From NCBI GenBank assembly GCA_003133185.1, contig PKWF01000237.1, forward strand, positions 1 to 8,376: 8,376 nucleotides of DNA, written 5' to 3'. The DNA comes from Vulcanimicrobiota bacterium. GTDB taxonomy: Bacteria > Vulcanimicrobiota > Vulcanimicrobiia > Vulcanimicrobiales > Vulcanimicrobiaceae. Shown piece by piece: positions 6,045-8,376 of the stretch. A model generated the notes under the pieces. The model saw only the letters and a program-made list of their open reading frames with translations, searched no databases and was not told the origin of the DNA. The first letter of the stretch is position 1. Every line of letters starts with the position of its first letter. The position numbers and the translations under genes are program-made.

Positions 6045-6067
6045 TCCGGACGGATGATCCGTTAGGA
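6045..6067. promoter_or_regulatory. Operator-like palindrome, copy 3 (second kdpA / 141-aa gene)
   Basis: This is the most symmetric copy: TCC (6045-6047), two bases, ACGGAT (6050-6055), central G (6056), ATCCGT (6057-6062), two bases, GGA (6065-6067). The outer TCC/GGA pair extends the dyad to 23 bp. The centre is 53 nt from the second kdpA start and 38 nt from its -10 hexamer, matching copies 1 and 2. It is 58 nt from the divergent 141-aa gene start. Confidence 0.75.
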
Positions 6068-6093
6068 TGCTGCCGCACGCCTGAGTTTTATCA

Positions 6094-6099
6094 TATAAT
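6094..6099 (+). promoter_or_regulatory. Consensus -10 hexamer (TATAAT) of the second kdpA
   Basis: A perfect TATAAT ends 9 nt before the ATG at 6109. The -35 position (TGCCGC at 6071-6076 with a 17-nt spacer) has almost no consensus match, while the palindrome ends 26 nt upstream of the hexamer. This is the pattern of an activator-dependent promoter. The predicted start of transcription is at or within a few bases of the ATG, and no Shine-Dalgarno sequence is present. Confidence 0.6.
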
Positions 6100-6108
6100 T
6101 GCAAACCG

Positions 6109-7791
6109 ATGCCCTGGTTGAACGCGGCCGTCTTCCTCGCACTGCTCTTGCCCGCAGCCTCAGCGCTCGCCCGATACATGCACGCGGTCTTCGAGGGGCG
6201 GCTGCGTTGGCGAGGCGAGGCGGCGATCTACCGCTGGTGCGGCATCGATGCCGAACGCGAGATGGGTTGGGCCGAGTACGCCTTCGCTGCACTCGCGCTC
6301 TCGCTCGTTGCCACGCTGGCCGCATATGCGATCATGCGCACGCAGCAGTGGCACGGGCATTTTTTCAATCCGCAAGGCTTTGGTAATGTCGATCCGTGGA
6401 TCGCTTGGAACACGGCCGTAAGCTTCGTCACGACGACGGACTGGCAGTTCTACGCCGGCGAGAACACGATGAGCTATCTTTCGCAGATGGCTGGGTTGGC
6501 GTGGCTGAACTTTATCGCCGGCTCCATCGGCCTCGCCGCGGGGGTTGCCGTCATTCGCGGCTTCGCGAGAAAAAGCTCCGGCACGCTCGGAAACTTCTGG
6601 GTCGACTGTGTGCGCAGCCTCATCTACGTGCTGCTGCCGCTCTGCATCGTCTTCGCGCTGCTCTTTGAGATGCAAGGCATTCCACAGAACTTCTCGCACT
6701 ACATCGCCGCGACCAACGCTCAAGGGTTCGCACAAAGCATCATCGGCGGCCCCATCGCCTCGCAGGAGGCTCCCAAGCTGCTGGGCGGAAACGGCGGCGG
6801 CTTCGTCGCGGCGAACTCCGCGTCGCCCAACGAAAATCCAAACGGTTTTACCAACCTGCTCGAACTGCTCGCCATCTGGCTGATACCGGCGGCATTCCCG
6901 CTGCTCTTCGGAAGAATGATCGGCAACCGGCGCGCCGGGCAGACGCTGTTGGTTGCGATGCTCTTTCTCGGCACCGGCTCCTTTGTTGGAGCGCAGTTCG
7001 CCGAGCAGGCCGGAAACCCAATCGTGCACGCGATGGGCGTTCATGGCGGAAACATGGAAGGAAAAGAGGTTCGCTTCGGGGTCGCAAATGCGGGCCTTTC
7101 CCTCGCAGTTGCAACTGATTCGGGAACCGGTTCTTCAAACTTCGCCTACGATTCGCTCACGCCGCTTGGCGGTTTCTTCGCGCTGCTCAATCTCGAACTC
7201 GCGGAGATCATCTTTGGGGGAGTCGGCAGCGGTCTTTACGGCATCCTGGTCTTCGCCGTCGTCACCGTCTTTTTGGCGGGCTTGATGGTCGGACGGACGC
7301 CAGAGTATCTCGGCAAGAAAATCGAGCGCCGCGAAGTGCAGTACGCGATGCTCGCAGTGCTCATTTTTCCATGCATGATTCTCTTCGCGACGGCGATCGC
7401 CGCCGTCATCCCTGCGGGCCGAGCCAGCCTCGGAAACGCAGGCCCACATGGCTTTACGGAGATTCTGTACGCGTTTGCCTCTGGGGCGGCCAACAACGGT
7501 TCGGCATTTGCCGGGCTTGGGCCGAATGCTTTTTACGACGCAGCGACCGGTCTGGTCATGCTGGGAGGCCGTTTCCTAGTCATGATCCCGACGCTGGCGC
7601 TCGCGTCGTGCCTGGCGGCGCGGCCGACGAACAGTCTGTCAAACGCGGGCACGTTTCGCACCGACAACGCACTCTTCATCGGGCTCCTCATCGGCGTCAT
7701 TCTGCTGGTCGGCGCGTTAACATTCTTGCCGGCCGATTTGCTCGGTCCGATCGTCGAGCACTTCGAGCTGCAGCAGCACGTCGTGTATTAG
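6109..7791 (+). CDS. kdpA: Orphan KdpA paralogue with altered selectivity-filter residues
   Basis: A full-length 560-aa KdpA homologue with no kdpF, kdpB or kdpC beside it. The fold-defining segments are intact: SYLSQMAGLAW (122-132), GNFWVD (161-166), GGPIASQE (213-220), GGNMEGKE (313-320), FGGVGSGLYG (369-378), GRTPEYLGKKIERREVQ (395-411) and LTFLPADLLGPIVEH. It differs from the canonical copy at conserved pore positions: TTTDWQ (108-113) for TNTNWQ; GGNGGGFVAANS (226-237) for TNGGGFVNANS preceded by G; ASGAANNGSA (457-466) for TSTNANNGSA. The TSCGAVDSMHDSF stretch is replaced by a GTGSSNFAYDSL-like sequence (339-350). An open frame of this length with such targeted change argues for function rather than decay. 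It may be a swappable A subunit for the KdpBC encoded at the left, or a separate channel; both are inference. An amt gene follows 88 nt downstream. Confidence 0.93.
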   Translation: MPWLNAAVFLALLLPAASALARYMHAVFEGRLRWRGEAAIYRWCGIDAEREMGWAEYAFAALALSLVATLAAYAIMRTQQWHGHFFNPQGFGNVDPWIAWNTAVSFVTTTDWQFYAGENTMSYLSQMAGLAWLNFIAGSIGLAAGVAVIRGFARKSSGTLGNFWVDCVRSLIYVLLPLCIVFALLFEMQGIPQNFSHYIAATNAQGFAQSIIGGPIASQEAPKLLGGNGGGFVAANSASPNENPNGFTNLLELLAIWLIPAAFPLLFGRMIGNRRAGQTLLVAMLFLGTGSFVGAQFAEQAGNPIVHAMGVHGGNMEGKEVRFGVANAGLSLAVATDSGTGSSNFAYDSLTPLGGFFALLNLELAEIIFGGVGSGLYGILVFAVVTVFLAGLMVGRTPEYLGKKIERREVQYAMLAVLIFPCMILFATAIAAVIPAGRASLGNAGPHGFTEILYAFASGAANNGSAFAGLGPNAFYDAATGLVMLGGRFLVMIPTLALASCLAARPTNSLSNAGTFRTDNALFIGLLIGVILLVGALTFLPADLLGPIVEHFELQQHVVY

Positions 7792-7824
7792 GCCGCCGCG
7801 CCGAGGCGGGAAAAACCGGCGGCC
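7791..7824 (+). other. GC-rich inverted repeat after the second kdpA
   Basis: GGCCGCCG (7791-7798, beginning with the last base of the stop codon) pairs perfectly with CGGCGGCC (7817-7824) across an 18-nt loop. An alternative shorter stem pairs CCGCC (7793-7797) with GGCGG (7805-7809). No T-run follows directly; the only one (TTTTT, 7848-7852) is 23 nt away. It could slow or partly end transcription before amt, but it is not a convincing intrinsic terminator. Confidence 0.25.
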
Positions 7825-7866
7825 TGCCTAACCGGCTGCCAAACGCCTTTTTCCTCGGATCCGAAC

Positions 7867-7872
7867 GGAGGG
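7867..7872 (+). promoter_or_regulatory. Strong Shine-Dalgarno sequence of amt (GGAGGG)
   Basis: GGAGGG lies 7 nt before the ATG at 7880 and only 1 nt before an in-frame ATG at 7874, so 7880 is the better start. This gene has a classical ribosome site, unlike the operator-controlled genes here, and no -10-like sequence close to its start. That fits translation from a longer transcript, for example one coming from the second kdpA. Confidence 0.65.
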
Positions 7873-7879
7873 AATGCCG

Positions 7880-8376
7880 ATGGGAACCGCAGCGACCCCC
7901 ATAAATATCGGAAACACCGGCTTTATGCTGCTGTGCGCGAGCCTCGTCATGCTGATGACGCCAGGACTCGCTTTTTTTTACGGCGGGCTGGTGCAGCGCA
8001 AGAACGTGCTGACCATTATGATGCAAAGCTTCATGTCGCTGGGGTGGACGACCGTCTTGTGGTTCGCCTTCGGCTATTCGGAGAGTTTTGGGGCGGACTG
8101 GCACGGAATCATCGGTAATCCGGCGACGTATGCGTTCCTCCACGGCGTAACGCTGCAGACGATGTTTGCCAGCACCGCGAACATCCCGCTCGTCGTGCAT
8201 ATCGCCTATCAAATGATGTTCGCGATCATCACGCCCGCGCTGATCACCGGTGCGTTTGCCAATCGCGTGACCTTCAAAGCCTATTTCCTATTTCTCACCG
8301 CGTGGCTGATCTTCGTCTACTTCCCATTCGTGCATATGCTCTGGAGTCCGGACGGCATCTTGGCAAAGTGGGGATG
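7880..8376 (+). CDS. amt: Ammonium transporter, Amt/MEP/Rh family (N-terminal part, runs off right edge)
   Basis: Amt proteins are trimeric inner-membrane channels for ammonium uptake, usually 400-450 aa, often blocked by PII proteins of the GlnK type. The 165 codons here cover roughly the first 40%. Family hallmarks are PGLAFFYGGLVQRKNVL (residues 28-44), YQMMFAIITPALITGAFANR (110-129) and FPFVHMLWSPDGIL (148-161). F114 and W155 are 41 residues apart, as are the outer-gate Phe107 and Trp148 of E. coli AmtB. The pore histidines are beyond the edge. The N-terminus enters the first helix almost at once, with no cleavable signal peptide. The start was chosen from the ribosome site; an in-frame ATG two codons earlier (7874) is possible. 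It follows the second kdpA by 88 nt on the same strand and may be co-transcribed with it. Confidence 0.95.
   Translation, partial: MGTAATPINIGNTGFMLLCASLVMLMTPGLAFFYGGLVQRKNVLTIMMQSFMSLGWTTVLWFAFGYSESFGADWHGIIGNPATYAFLHGVTLQTMFASTANIPLVVHIAYQMMFAIITPALITGAFANRVTFKAYFLFLTAWLIFVYFPFVHMLWSPDGILAKWG

Noticed and set aside
2520..6067. The palindromes as intrinsic terminators, a CRISPR array or mobile-element ends
   Set aside because: A stem with a one-base centre cannot form an RNA hairpin and no T-runs follow. The three copies are far apart and unequally spaced, and the sequences between them are unrelated genes with no transposase.
5328..6179. A 283-codon minus-strand frame covering the porin start, the 141-aa gene and both operators
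   Set aside because: It runs through two palindromes, two promoters and the signal peptides of two real genes in another frame. Its product is Arg-rich with no signal or domain.
6160..7044. A 294-codon minus-strand open frame inside the second kdpA
   Set aside because: It is antisense to a complete KdpA homologue with all structural motifs; the translation is low-complexity and charged, typical of a shadow frame.
6109..7791. The second kdpA as a decaying duplicate
   Set aside because: The frame is intact over 560 codons, the end motifs and all four pore loops are present, and it has the best -10 hexamer and most symmetric operator in the window. Changes are clustered at specific pore positions.

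Overview
The window is GC-rich, gene-dense bacterial DNA that looks chromosomal, dominated by potassium uptake. Several secreted proteins carry Sec signal peptides followed by Ser/Pro-rich tails (repeated SPSP/APSPSP) and beta-barrel bodies, so the host has an outer membrane. That style, with short secreted proteins ending in C-x-V-x-Y-V-x-F-x-DGT-x-W, resembles what I remember of Candidatus Eremiobacterota (WPS-2). This is a weak guess from memory; an acidobacterium or another diderm is possible.

Left part (minus strand, 2479 down to 1): the start of a kdp operon encoding the Kdp K+-pumping P-type ATPase. The order is a 28-residue membrane peptide, kdpF (29 aa), kdpA (566 aa) and the first 196 codons of kdpB, which runs off the left edge. 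The genes are 3 and 9 nt apart or overlap by one base. kdpC and any kdpD/kdpE are not in view.

Middle part: reading away from kdp on the plus strand is a decayed copy (2610-3088) of the intact secreted protein gene that follows it (3136-3999), i.e. a tandem duplication with one degenerate copy. Convergent to the intact copy is a 490-aa outer-membrane porin of the OmpL-like beta-barrel type (5482 down to 4010), followed upstream by a 141-aa secreted protein of unknown function (5998 down to 5573).

Right part (plus strand): a second complete kdpA (6109-7791) without kdpF, kdpB or kdpC beside it, then the first 165 codons of an Amt-type ammonium transporter (7880 to the right edge). This KdpA paralogue departs from the canonical one in three of the four selectivity-filter segments and in one other conserved stretch.

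What ties the window together is a dyad-symmetric DNA element found exactly three times, always between genes: ahead of the kdp operon, ahead of the porin gene, and between the 141-aa gene and the second kdpA. The core is ACGGAT-S-ATCCGT. Its centre lies 52, 54 and 53 nt before the start codons of the first kdp ORF, the porin gene and kdpA2, and in all three a -10-like hexamer ends exactly 9 nt before the ATG, implying leaderless or nearly leaderless transcripts. The simplest reading is an uncharacterised regulon in which one regulator controls an inner-membrane K+ pump, an outer-membrane porin and an orphan KdpA. The regulator itself is not in the window.
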